NCBI GenBank assembly: GCA_902168105.1
Contig: CABHOY010000075.1
Coordinates: 248,001-312,000, forward strand
DNA from: an uncultured Flavihumibacter sp.
Lineage (GTDB): Bacteria > Bacteroidota > Bacteroidia > Chitinophagales > Chitinophagaceae
Length of the DNA stretch: 64,000 nucleotides
Direction: 5' to 3'
Shown here piece by piece: positions 51,314-60,360 of this stretch. The stretch's first letter is position 1. Each line of letters starts with the position of its first letter. The notes under the pieces are model-generated. The model was not told the DNA's origin. It did no database searches and saw only the letters and a list, made by a program, of their open reading frames with translations. The position numbers and the translations under genes are program-made.

Positions 51314-51678
51314 TGTTAGCAGGAAAACTATATACACTTGAGCAGGAGCAGACTACTGGTGAAACCGGAACTTATCAGGTTTTATGGAATGCAGCACATC
51401 CTGTATTTGAAGGGCATTTTCCTGGCCGTCCTGTTGTGCCGGGGGTTTGCATGATGCAGACCATCCAGGAACTGCTGGAAAGACTGGTGCAGAAGAAAGT
51501 GGTGTTGAAAAAGGCGTCTAACATGAAGTTCCTGAACATGATCGATCCTACGGCAAATCCGCAGGTAGAAGTAAGTGTTCAGTACAAACTGCAGGACGGA
51601 GAAACGAAAGTGACTGCATCACTGAAATATGAAGCGCTCACTTTTATGAAATTCCAGGGAACATTTGTTGATGCATAA
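51313..51678 (+). CDS. FabZ/FabA-like 3-hydroxyacyl-ACP dehydratase (DH 2)
   Basis: A 121-residue hotdog dehydratase. HPVFEGHFPGRPVVPGVCMMQTIQEL is the classical FabA/FabZ catalytic segment, with the His of GHFPGRPVVPGV and the helix that carries the Glu (here QELLE). MKFLNMIDPTANPQ matches the FabZ beta-strand after it. It should dehydrate the 3-hydroxyacyl intermediate to build the conjugated polyene. Both ends share one base with neighbouring genes. Confidence 0.88.
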   Translation: MLAGKLYTLEQEQTTGETGTYQVLWNAAHPVFEGHFPGRPVVPGVCMMQTIQELLERLVQKKVVLKKASNMKFLNMIDPTANPQVEVSVQYKLQDGETKVTASLKYEALTFMKFQGTFVDA

Positions 51679-52877
51679 TGACTGACACAACGACATATCA
51701 TGACCAGTTTACCGCGCATAAAGCAGCTGTGCTGGTACCAACCTACAACAATGCCAAAACGCTGGAGGCGGTATTAAGGGACGTACTCTCTTATACCACG
51801 CACGTCATTGTCGTAAATGACGGTAGCACGGATAATACCACTACTATACTCGATACTTTTCCGCAGATACAAAGAGTAGAATATATTGCCAACCGGGGCA
51901 AGGGGATCGCACTGCGTCGAGGTTTCCGCTTTGCTGTTGACCAGGGATATGAGTATGTCATTACCATGGATGCAGACGGTCAGCATTTTGCTTCTGACCT
52001 CCCTGTATTACTGGAGAAGCTGAACACAGAACCTAAGGCCATTGTAATTGGTGCACGTAACCTGCAACAGGAGAATATGCCGGGTAAGAACACCTTCGCT
52101 AACAAATTCTCTAATTTCTGGTTCTATGTGGAAACAGGATTGAAAGCGCCGGATACACAATCCGGTTATCGCCTGTATCCCGTTCATGCCATGAGAAAGA
52201 TGCGTTTCTGGTGTACCAAGTATGAGTTCGAAATAGAAGTGCTGGTGCGCAGCGCCTGGAAAGGCGTTAAAATTGACTGGGCGCCCATTAAAGTATATTA
52301 TCCACCTGCAGAGGAGAGAGTGTCTCATTTCCGTCCTTTCAGGGATTTCTCCCGTATCAGCGTACTGAACACGGTGTTAGTGTTCATCACTTTCCTTTAC
52401 ATCAAACCGCGTGATTTCATCCGCTTTCTGTTCAAAGCGGAGAGTTGGCGTATGATGTGGTATGAGCATGTACTGAATAAGGAGGAGACGAATGCACGGA
52501 AAGCGCTCTCCGTGGGTTTCGGCATATTTATGGGTATCGTACCGATCTGGGGGTTCCAGATGGTAACCGCGATGGCATTGGCTGTATTGTTCAGGTTAAA
52601 CAAAGCATTGGTGTTTATGTTCTGTCATATCAGTCTGCCGCCGATGATCCCTTTTGTGATCTTCGCCAGTTTTGCCACAGGAAAGATATGGATAAAGGAT
52701 GGCAGTATCCTGCCACCACTCACCAGCGATCTTTCTCTCGACATGATCACACAGAATTTGTTTCAATACCTTACAGGAGCCGTTACACTGGCAATAGTCG
52801 CCGGTTTACTGGCGTCCTTGGTTGTTTATATAATGCTGTCCATCTTTCGTAAAGATCCTGTGAAACAGGTCAGCTAG
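51678..52877 (+). CDS. GT2-family glycosyltransferase with C-terminal DUF2062 membrane domain
   Basis: A 399-residue protein. The first ~240 residues are a GT-A domain like dolichol/polyprenyl-phosphate sugar transferases: VLVPTYNNAKTLEAVL, VIVVNDGSTDNT, YVITMDADGQHFASDL and APDTQSGYRLYP. From about 265 the rest is a DUF2062 membrane domain with GFGIFMGIVPIWGFQM and several hydrophobic helices. The GT2-DUF2062 fusion is a known architecture. In this operon it may glycosylate or otherwise polar-tag the pigment or a carrier lipid, but the sugar and acceptor are unknown. Confidence 0.85.
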   Translation: MTDTTTYHDQFTAHKAAVLVPTYNNAKTLEAVLRDVLSYTTHVIVVNDGSTDNTTTILDTFPQIQRVEYIANRGKGIALRRGFRFAVDQGYEYVITMDADGQHFASDLPVLLEKLNTEPKAIVIGARNLQQENMPGKNTFANKFSNFWFYVETGLKAPDTQSGYRLYPVHAMRKMRFWCTKYEFEIEVLVRSAWKGVKIDWAPIKVYYPPAEERVSHFRPFRDFSRISVLNTVLVFITFLYIKPRDFIRFLFKAESWRMMWYEHVLNKEETNARKALSVGFGIFMGIVPIWGFQMVTAMALAVLFRLNKALVFMFCHISLPPMIPFVIFASFATGKIWIKDGSILPPLTSDLSLDMITQNLFQYLTGAVTLAIVAGLLASLVVYIMLSIFRKDPVKQVS

Positions 52878-52896
52878 TCTTCAGTATTAATTTGAT

Positions 52897-55800
52897 ATGG
52901 GTAAGTTATTTGTAAGTATATATAATTTCTTTCAACAGCGTAAGGCCTGGCTATGGATCTGTACCATCGCCTGTTTTGCTTTGTCTGGTTACTTCGCGTC
53001 CCGTATTAAACTGGAAGAAGACATTACCCGTATCCTGCCGCAGGATAAAAAACTTGATAAACTACAACAGGTCTTCAACGATTCCCGGTTTGCCGACAAG
53101 CTGGTGATTACCATTTCTCAGAAAGATACCACACAGGCAGCCCAACCGGACAGCCTGGCCGCTTTTGCGCAGATGTTGACAGCACGTGTGAACGAGCGGT
53201 ATGCCGCCCATATTAAACAATTCCAGGCCCAGGTGGAAGATGCGGCGGTGCTTGACCTGATGCAGGTCATTCAGCAGCACCTGCCGGTATTCCTGGAAGA
53301 AAAAGACTATCAGAAGATCGACTCGCTGATCATGCCTGACAGGCTGCAGCAGACCCTGGAGAATAATTATAATACACTCATCTCACCCGCCGGACTGGTA
53401 GTAAAGAAAGTGGTTGCAGCAGATCCTGTGGGCATGTCATGGATAGGTATTAAAAAACTGCAACACCTGCAATATGATGAGCAATTTGAGTTATACGATG
53501 GTTTTGTAATGAGCAAAAACCAGCGACATTTATTACTCTTCATTACTCCCGCAAATCCCGCCAGCGCTACGGCAAAGAATACGGTATTGCTGAAAGGGTT
53601 ACAGGCGGAAATAGATACATTACAGGGAAGTTCCGCTTTTACTGAAGCCTCCTTTTTCGGGGCGGCGGCTGTATCCGCAGGTAATGCAACACAGCTCCGC
53701 CAGGATACTTTGCTAACGCAGGGTATTACAGTTGTCTTGTTGATAGTATTGATCGCTTTGTTCTTCAGGAAGAAACGGGCGCCATTACTGGTAATGTTGC
53801 CTGTTGTCTTTGGCGCATTATTTTCATTGGCGATAGTTGCTGTTGTGCAACATAGTATTTCGGTGATAGCCTTAGGGGCTGGTGCAGTGGTATTGGGTAT
53901 TGCAGTAAATTATTCATTGCATGTATTCAATCACTATCGTCACCTGCCCGATATCCGTGAAGTGATCCGTGACCTGGCAACGCCTATGACCATTGGTAGT
54001 TTTACTACTGTGGGCGGCTTCCTTTGCCTGCAATTTGTAGAGTCGCCTATTCTACAGGATGTTGGGCTGTTCGCAGCTTTCAGCTTGGTAGGGGCTGCCC
54101 TGTTCTCACTGATCTTTTTACCTCATTGGATAGTGCTTGGGAAGCAGGCGGAACATCCGCCGGCACAACATCACAACTGGCTGGACAAACTTTCTGCATA
54201 TAAACCTGAAAAGAATAAATACTTGGTAGGTGGTATCGTGTTACTGACAGTGGTTTTCCTCTTTACTGCAGGTAAAGTGGGCTTTGAAAGTGACATGATG
54301 CGTATGAACTTCATGCGTCCCGAATTAAAAGCTGCAGAGGCGAAGTTTAACGAGGTTAATGCTTACACGGCTCAATCTGTCTACCTTGTAACTGATGGCG
54401 CGAATATGGAAGCGGCATTGCAGAACAGTGAACGTTTGTTACCACTGGTACATCAGTTACAGGAACAGGGTATTATAAAGAAATATGCAGGCGTGAATAC
54501 CTTATTGATGTCTCAGCACGAACAACAGCAAAGGATACAACGCTGGAATAGGTACTGGACATCTGAAAAGAAACAACAACTGATCAATTACCTGCAACAA
54601 CATGGGCCGGCGGTTGGTTATAAGGCATCCGCATTTGAACCCTTCGCACAATGGCTGCAACAGGATTTCGCCCCTGTTCCGGATAGTGACCTCCAGGCGT
54701 TACGTTCCGGCAGCCTGGGCGACTTTATCACAGAGAAGAATGACCACGTATCGTTGGTTACCTTACTGAAGGTAGATCCTGCACAAAAGGACGCCGTATA
54801 TAAAGCGCTGGGAGAACAGGAATATACAACCGTACTGGATAAACAATATGTGGCTAACCGCCTGGCAGAAGTGATCCGCAATGAATTTAACAGCATCGCA
54901 TGGATGACGTCTTTACTGGTGTTCTTTGCCCTGTTAATATCTTACGGCCGGATAGAGCTGGCGCTGATCACCTTTATTCCTATGCTTATCAGCTGGGTAT
55001 GGATATTGGGTATTATGGGACTGTTCGGTATTAAGTTCAATATCGTTAACATCATTCTGAGTACATTCATCTTTGGTCTGGGAGATGATTATAGCATCTT
55101 CACCATGGATGGTTTGCTCCAGCAATATAAATCCGGTAGGGAGGATAACTTGTCTTCATTCCGGACCTCCATCTTCCTTTCAGCCATTACCACAATATTG
55201 GGACTGGGTGTAATGATCTTTGCACAACATCCTTCATTGCGTTCCATCGCATTGATCTCTATCATAGGTATCGGATGTGTGGTGCTGATCTCGCAGGTGA
55301 TGATCCCTTTCCTCTTCAACTGGCTTATCACCAACCGTACGCGCAAAGGAAGAGCGCCATGGACCCTGAACGGATGGCTGAAATCAGTATTCGCATTCGC
55401 TTACTTTGCTTCAGGTTGCCTGGTACTGACATTGATAGGATGGGTGCTGGTGAAATTCAATCCGTTTAGGAAAAAAGAAAAAGCAAAATACTTATACCAT
55501 CGCATTCTATCAGCTTATACCCGGTCGGTGATATTCGTCATGGGAAATGTGAAAAAGAAGATCATTAATCCATTGGGAGAGAAACTGGAAACTCCTGTGG
55601 TGATCATCAGTAATCACCAGTCTTTCCTGGACATCCTGGTGTCTACCATGCTGCATCCTAAAGTGATCCTGCTCACGAGTGAGTGGGTATGGAATTCTCC
55701 GGTGTTCGGCGCTGTAGTAAGGATGGGTGATTATTATCCGGTAGCAGAAGGTGCAGAGGGCAGCATCGAAAAACTGAGAAAGAAGGTGGAAGAGGGGTAT

Positions 55801-56772
55801 TCCATTGTCGTGTATCCCGAAGGTACCCGTTCTCCTGATACTTCGATCAAACGTTTCCATAAGGGTGCTTTTTATATTGCGGAACAAATGGGGCTGGACA
55901 TCCTGCCTATTGTCCTGCATGGTACGGCGTACACTATGAGCAAGAATGATTTCCTGCTGAAAGATGGCTCCATTACTGTGAAATATCTGCCAAGGATCAA
56001 AGCAGGAGATGATGCCTGGGGAGAGAACTATACCACGCGTACTAAACAGATCAGCCGCTATTTTAAAGCTGAGTATGAAAAACTTCGCCAGGAAATAGAA
56101 GTGCCCGTTTATTTCAGGGAACAGCTGATCTATAACTATATTTATAAGGGGCCTGTACTGGAATGGTACATGCGTATTAAAACGAAGCTCGAGGGCAACT
56201 ATGCCTTGTTTGATGAGCTACTGCCCAAGAGAGGACGTATCCTCGACGTTGGCTGCGGATATGGCTTCATGAGTTATATGCTGCACTGGTTATCTGAAGA
56301 GCGTGAAATGAAGGGGATCGATTATGATGAAGAAAAGATCATTACCGCGCAGCATTGTTACATGCGGAATGAACATGTTAACTTTGAGCATGGGGATGTG
56401 ACCAATTATTCATTTGGACAATATGATGCCTACGTGATAAGCGATGTGCTACACTATCTGCAACCTGAAGAACAGGAGAAAGTGCTCTCTGCCTGCATCA
56501 GCCAGCTGGGACCTGATGGTGTGATCATTGTACGAGATGGAGATAGCGATTTGAAAGAAAGACATGAAGGCACCAAACTTACAGAGTTCTTTTCCACTAA
56601 ACTGATCGGATTTAATAAGACCAAGGATAAACCGTTGTCATTCTTTTCATCTTCCCGCATACGGGAAATTGTTTCGGCAAATGGCGCGGTAATGGAACAG
56701 ATCGACAATACAAAATATACCTCCAACGTAATTTTCATTATCAAAAAGTTATCCCCTGTACATGCAGTATGA
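52897..56772 (+). CDS. MMPL exporter fused to a PlsC-type acyltransferase and a methyltransferase
   Basis: A very large (1291 residues) three-part protein. About 1-850 is an MMPL/RND-type exporter with two sets of membrane helices separated by periplasmic loops, including VLGIAVNYSLHVFNHYRHL and STFIFGLGDDYSIFTMDGLL. About 880-1070 is a lysophosphatidic-acid-type acyltransferase with NHQSFLD near 905 and YPEGTRS near 973. About 1085-1285 is a class I methyltransferase with RILDVGCGYGF near 1114. The frame is uninterrupted, and its 3' end overlaps the next gene by 11 bases. It may export the pigment and acylate and methylate it at the membrane. Confidence 0.88.
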   Translation: MGKLFVSIYNFFQQRKAWLWICTIACFALSGYFASRIKLEEDITRILPQDKKLDKLQQVFNDSRFADKLVITISQKDTTQAAQPDSLAAFAQMLTARVNERYAAHIKQFQAQVEDAAVLDLMQVIQQHLPVFLEEKDYQKIDSLIMPDRLQQTLENNYNTLISPAGLVVKKVVAADPVGMSWIGIKKLQHLQYDEQFELYDGFVMSKNQRHLLLFITPANPASATAKNTVLLKGLQAEIDTLQGSSAFTEASFFGAAAVSAGNATQLRQDTLLTQGITVVLLIVLIALFFRKKRAPLLVMLPVVFGALFSLAIVAVVQHSISVIALGAGAVVLGIAVNYSLHVFNHYRHLPDIREVIRDLATPMTIGSFTTVGGFLCLQFVESPILQDVGLFAAFSLVGAALFSLIFLPHWIVLGKQAEHPPAQHHNWLDKLSAYKPEKNKYLVGGIVLLTVVFLFTAGKVGFESDMMRMNFMRPELKAAEAKFNEVNAYTAQSVYLVTDGANMEAALQNSERLLPLVHQLQEQGIIKKYAGVNTLLMSQHEQQQRIQRWNRYWTSEKKQQLINYLQQHGPAVGYKASAFEPFAQWLQQDFAPVPDSDLQALRSGSLGDFITEKNDHVSLVTLLKVDPAQKDAVYKALGEQEYTTVLDKQYVANRLAEVIRNEFNSIAWMTSLLVFFALLISYGRIELALITFIPMLISWVWILGIMGLFGIKFNIVNIILSTFIFGLGDDYSIFTMDGLLQQYKSGREDNLSSFRTSIFLSAITTILGLGVMIFAQHPSLRSIALISIIGIGCVVLISQVMIPFLFNWLITNRTRKGRAPWTLNGWLKSVFAFAYFASGCLVLTLIGWVLVKFNPFRKKEKAKYLYHRILSAYTRSVIFVMGNVKKKIINPLGEKLETPVVIISNHQSFLDILVSTMLHPKVILLTSEWVWNSPVFGAVVRMGDYYPVAEGAEGSIEKLRKKVEEGYSIVVYPEGTRSPDTSIKRFHKGAFYIAEQMGLDILPIVLHGTAYTMSKNDFLLKDGSITVKYLPRIKAGDDAWGENYTTRTKQISRYFKAEYEKLRQEIEVPVYFREQLIYNYIYKGPVLEWYMRIKTKLEGNYALFDELLPKRGRILDVGCGYGFMSYMLHWLSEEREMKGIDYDEEKIITAQHCYMRNEHVNFEHGDVTNYSFGQYDAYVISDVLHYLQPEEQEKVLSACISQLGPDGVIIVRDGDSDLKERHEGTKLTEFFSTKLIGFNKTKDKPLSFFSSSRIREIVSANGAVMEQIDNTKYTSNVIFIIKKLSPVHAV

Positions 56773-58267
56773 TGTGATCATAATAGGCAGTGGCCTAGGA
56801 AGCCTCGTATGTGGCGCCATTCTGAGCAAGAATGGTTACAAAGTGTGTATCTATGAAAAGAACCGTCAGATAGGCGGTTGCCTGCAAACCTTCTCGCGCG
56901 ACAAAGCTATTATTGATTCAGGTGTGCATTATATCGGCGGATTGGCCGACGGGCAGACACTGAATCAGGTATTCCGCTACCTGGGTATTATGGACAAAAT
57001 GAAACTGCGCCAATTGGATACTGACGGCTTTGATCATATCCATTTTGGTAATGAGCAGAAGGTCTATAAGCTGGCCCAGGGTTATGACAATTTCATAACC
57101 CAATTGCTGAAAGATTTCCCTGGTGAAAAGGAAGCACTGCATGCGTATTGTGATAAAATGCAGGAAGTGTGTGCGAAGTTCCCGTTGTTCAATCTCAGGA
57201 TGGGTGACTATCGGGAGAAAGAAGGTATTATGGGACTGGATACCCACGAATTCCTGAGTAGCATAACGAAAAATGAACGGCTGCAGCATGTATTGGCTGG
57301 CAACAATATGTTGTATGCCGGAGAACAGGGCAAAACGCCGTTTTATGTACATGCACTGGTCCATCATAGTTACATAGAAAGCTCCTGGAAATGTGTGGAC
57401 GGTGGTTCGCAGATAGCCCGCGGCCTGAATAAAGTGATCAAAGAGAATGGGGGTGACATCATCCGGAATAAGGAAGTCGTTCGCATCGTTGAATTTGATG
57501 GTAAGGTTGATCATATTGTACTGGCAGGAGGTGAACAGGTTTCCGGAAGGCATTTCATCTCTGGTCTGCATCCTGCGAAGACCATGGAAATGGCAGAGAG
57601 CGTCAGTTTGCGGCAAGCCTACAAAGCAAGATTGTGCGGCCTGGAAAATACACCAGGCACCTTCATGCTGAATGTGGTGCTGAAACCGGGCAGTTTCCCG
57701 TACCAGAACTATAATTACTATCATCATGACACAGATAACGCCTGGGACGGCGTGAACTATACAGCAGAAAACTGGCCGAACACCTATGCGCTGTTTGCAT
57801 CTGCTGGTGCAAAGGATGAACAGTTCACTGACAACATTTCCATTATGACCTATATGCGTTATGCAGATGTGGAGCGCTGGCAGGATACATTTAATACCGA
57901 TTCCCTGCCGGATGAGCGGAACGCAGATTATCAGGAGTTCAAAAAAGAAAGGTCAGAGAAACTGCTGGATGCCGTGGAAAAGCAGTATCCGGGACTTCGC
58001 AACTGTATACATGCTTATTATTCGTCTACGCCGTTGACATACAGGGACTACCTGGCTATGCCGGAGGGTAGTATGTATGGCATTGCCAAAGATGCCAAAG
58101 ATCCGTTAAAAACGATGATCTCTGCAGCTACCCGGCTACCCAATTTGTATCTTACCGGGCAAAACCTGAACTTGCATGGAATTTTGGGGGTTACAATGAC
58201 AGCAGTGGTCACAAGTTCGGTACTGCTGGGCATGGAAAAGCTTATAAACGATATTAACGCAGCATAA
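56762..58267 (+). CDS. Phytoene-desaturase/RetSat-like FAD oxidoreductase
   Basis: A 501-residue flavoprotein of the carotenoid isomerase/retinol saturase group. The FAD-binding fingerprint is YDVIIIGSGLGSLVCGAILSKNGYKVCIYEKN, then GGCLQTFSRDKAIIDSGVHYIGGL and a C-terminal LPNLYLTGQNLNLHGILGVTMTAV. Such enzymes act on polyenes, either by isomerising, reducing or adding double bonds. In a polyene pigment cluster it may adjust the double-bond system or its cis/trans geometry. It overlaps the large fusion gene by 11 bases. Confidence 0.88.
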   Translation: MQYDVIIIGSGLGSLVCGAILSKNGYKVCIYEKNRQIGGCLQTFSRDKAIIDSGVHYIGGLADGQTLNQVFRYLGIMDKMKLRQLDTDGFDHIHFGNEQKVYKLAQGYDNFITQLLKDFPGEKEALHAYCDKMQEVCAKFPLFNLRMGDYREKEGIMGLDTHEFLSSITKNERLQHVLAGNNMLYAGEQGKTPFYVHALVHHSYIESSWKCVDGGSQIARGLNKVIKENGGDIIRNKEVVRIVEFDGKVDHIVLAGGEQVSGRHFISGLHPAKTMEMAESVSLRQAYKARLCGLENTPGTFMLNVVLKPGSFPYQNYNYYHHDTDNAWDGVNYTAENWPNTYALFASAGAKDEQFTDNISIMTYMRYADVERWQDTFNTDSLPDERNADYQEFKKERSEKLLDAVEKQYPGLRNCIHAYYSSTPLTYRDYLAMPEGSMYGIAKDAKDPLKTMISAATRLPNLYLTGQNLNLHGILGVTMTAVVTSSVLLGMEKLINDINAA

Positions 58268-58280
58268 ACTAAATTGAGAG

Positions 58281-59969
58281 ATGTCATTGAAAAAGGGGAA
58301 AAAACGGAGTGGATGGCGTAAACTGGGCAGGGCGCTGTTGTATATAACGGGTACTATTGTATTACTGCTGATCATATTGGTTATTTATGTAGTCAGCGTA
58401 TCACATATAACCCCGCCTGAGATAGCAGATAAACAATCCCTTCAATGGCAGCGTAAGCCGCTCGACAGTACCAGCTACACGCTGGGCAATAGCTGGTTCC
58501 GTAAAAGTGAGAGCGGCCTGTATGAAATGTACGTAGAGGGAAAACCTTTTGAAAGGGGAGTAGTAGAAGGTAAGCTGTCAGCCGAGCTGATACAGAGACA
58601 GGAAGATCATTTCACTGACCAGATCAAGAAGATGATCCCTTCTCAGTCATACCTGAAATTCCTCCGCTATTTTGTAGGTTTCTTTAACAGGCATCTGGCC
58701 GATAACATTGCTGAAGAAAATAAAGAGGAGATCTATGGGATCTCTTTTTCCGCTTCTGACAGGTACGATTTCATTGGGACCAATTATGAGCGTATCCTGA
58801 ATTACCATGCAGCGCACGACATAGGCCATGCCTTACAGAATATGGCGCTGGTGGCTTGTACCTCTTTCGGTACCTGGAACGGCGCCTCTGCCGACAGTAA
58901 CCTGATCATCGGGCGTAACTTCGACTTCTATGTAGGAGATAAATTTGCAGAAGATAAAATAGTAGCGTTCTACAAACCTGAAAAGGGTTACCGTTTTATG
59001 ATGGTGACCTGGGGCGGTTTCACTGGCGTAGCTTCTGGGATGAACGAGAAAGGACTGACGGTTACTATCAATGCCGATAAAAGTGATATCCCCACAGGCT
59101 CTGCCACACCAGTATCGCTGGTAGCAAGAGAGGTGCTGCAGTATGCAAAGAACATCGATGAAGCGTGGGCCATTGCTCAAAAGCACAAGATGTTCGTATC
59201 AGAGTCTTTCCTAGTCGGCTCCGCAGAAGATAACCGTGCAGCTATCATCGAGAAAACACCTGAAAAAATGGACATGTACGATCCGAAGGATCAGTTCATC
59301 ACTTGTACTAATCACTTTCAGGGAGCTACACTGGGAAAGGAAGAAAAGAATATTAAACAGCGGGAAGAAACTTCTTCCGGTTACCGTTTTAACCGTTTGT
59401 CGGAGTTATTACAGCAACATGGTCCGAATACTCCACAGAAGACTGTCGACATCCTGCGTGACCGCTACGGCTTGCATGGAGAGAATATCGGAATGGGTAA
59501 TGAGCGTGCGATCAACCAGCTTATTGCACACCATGCGGTGGTATTTGAACCTAAGAAGAAAATGGTATGGGTGTCCACCGCCCCCTGGCAATTGGGTAAG
59601 TTCGTCGCTTACAACCTGGACTCGGTGTTTAATATGAAAGGGCTGCAATACGATCATGAGATCTATGATAGCGCGAAGACCATCGCAGCAGATCCTTTCC
59701 TGCAAACCCAGGACTACCGTTCTTTTGTGGCTTTCAGAGCTATGAAGGCGGATATCATGGATGGGAAAGAGGTAGATGTACAGCAACTCATCCAGCTTAA
59801 TCCGGAGTACTACCATGCGTATGTACTGGCGGGCGACTATGAATTCAAACACAAACGTTATCAGACAGCAGCTGGATATTATCAGAAAGCATTAACCAAA
59901 GTGATAGCAACGAAAGGCGAAGAAGATCATATCCGCAAGCAATTGGAGAAATGCGCTAAAAGTAAATAA
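58281..59969 (+). CDS. C45-type Ntn hydrolase/acyltransferase, membrane-anchored
   Basis: A 562-residue protein with a cationic N-terminus and one membrane helix at about 18-41, so the bulk is periplasmic. The C45 core has KPFERGVVEGKLSAELIQRQ, then the processing site LVACTSFGTWNG, in which Cys193 should become the N-terminal nucleophile. LIIGRNFDFYVGDKF, GGFTGVASGMNEKGLTVTINA and TCTNHFQG follow. Residues about 485-560 have a TPR-like helical pattern. Relatives hydrolyse or form amide and ester bonds. It may join the polyene acid to its dialkylresorcinol partner, but no experiment supports this here. Confidence 0.85.
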   Translation: MSLKKGKKRSGWRKLGRALLYITGTIVLLLIILVIYVVSVSHITPPEIADKQSLQWQRKPLDSTSYTLGNSWFRKSESGLYEMYVEGKPFERGVVEGKLSAELIQRQEDHFTDQIKKMIPSQSYLKFLRYFVGFFNRHLADNIAEENKEEIYGISFSASDRYDFIGTNYERILNYHAAHDIGHALQNMALVACTSFGTWNGASADSNLIIGRNFDFYVGDKFAEDKIVAFYKPEKGYRFMMVTWGGFTGVASGMNEKGLTVTINADKSDIPTGSATPVSLVAREVLQYAKNIDEAWAIAQKHKMFVSESFLVGSAEDNRAAIIEKTPEKMDMYDPKDQFITCTNHFQGATLGKEEKNIKQREETSSGYRFNRLSELLQQHGPNTPQKTVDILRDRYGLHGENIGMGNERAINQLIAHHAVVFEPKKKMVWVSTAPWQLGKFVAYNLDSVFNMKGLQYDHEIYDSAKTIAADPFLQTQDYRSFVAFRAMKADIMDGKEVDVQQLIQLNPEYYHAYVLAGDYEFKHKRYQTAAGYYQKALTKVIATKGEEDHIRKQLEKCAKSK

Positions 59970-59970
59970 G

Positions 59971-60348
59971 ATGATCTACGGGATAGGTACCGACATCGTG
60001 GAAGTGGACCGCATCGCGGCTAAGATGGAAAAAGGAGCCGGCTTCCGGGACCTGGTATTTACTCCGCATGAAAAAAATTACTGCGAGGCACAGGTAAATC
60101 CCTTCGAGAGTTATGCCGCCCGGTTTGCAGCCAAAGAAGCTTTTCTGAAAGCAATGGGCACCGGCTGGGGGCATGGAAAGATCAATTTCAACGAGATTGA
60201 GGTCCGCAATGAAGAAACAGGAAAGCCCTTATTGCAGCTGATAGGTAACGCTGTTTTCTGCTATAGTGAATTACAGATTAAACAGATACTGGTATCTTTA
60301 TCCCATGTAAAAACAATGGCGATCGCCATGGTGGTAATAGAGATCTGA
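59971..60348 (+). CDS. acpS: Holo-ACP synthase (4'-phosphopantetheinyl transferase, AcpS type)
   Basis: A 125-residue AcpS-type transferase that moves phosphopantetheine from CoA to the ACP serine. The two family signatures are IYGIGTDIVEVDRIAAKME (Asp7 magnesium ligand) and RFAAKEAFLKAMGTGWG (Glu-Lys pair). VSLSHVKTMAIAMVV ends the fold. It starts one base after the C45 gene. It may be the only AcpS in the genome or one devoted to the two pigment ACPs. The window cannot show which. Confidence 0.93.
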   Translation: MIYGIGTDIVEVDRIAAKMEKGAGFRDLVFTPHEKNYCEAQVNPFESYAARFAAKEAFLKAMGTGWGHGKINFNEIEVRNEETGKPLLQLIGNAVFCYSELQIKQILVSLSHVKTMAIAMVVIEI

Positions 60349-60360
60349 AAACTGAAGCCC

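Noticed and set aside
56918..57727. 269-codon antisense open frame in the phytoene-desaturase-like gene, and similar long antisense frames at 47494-48177 and 31150-31791
   Set aside because: They lie entirely within confident sense genes and show no domain, signal or spacing consistent with real genes.
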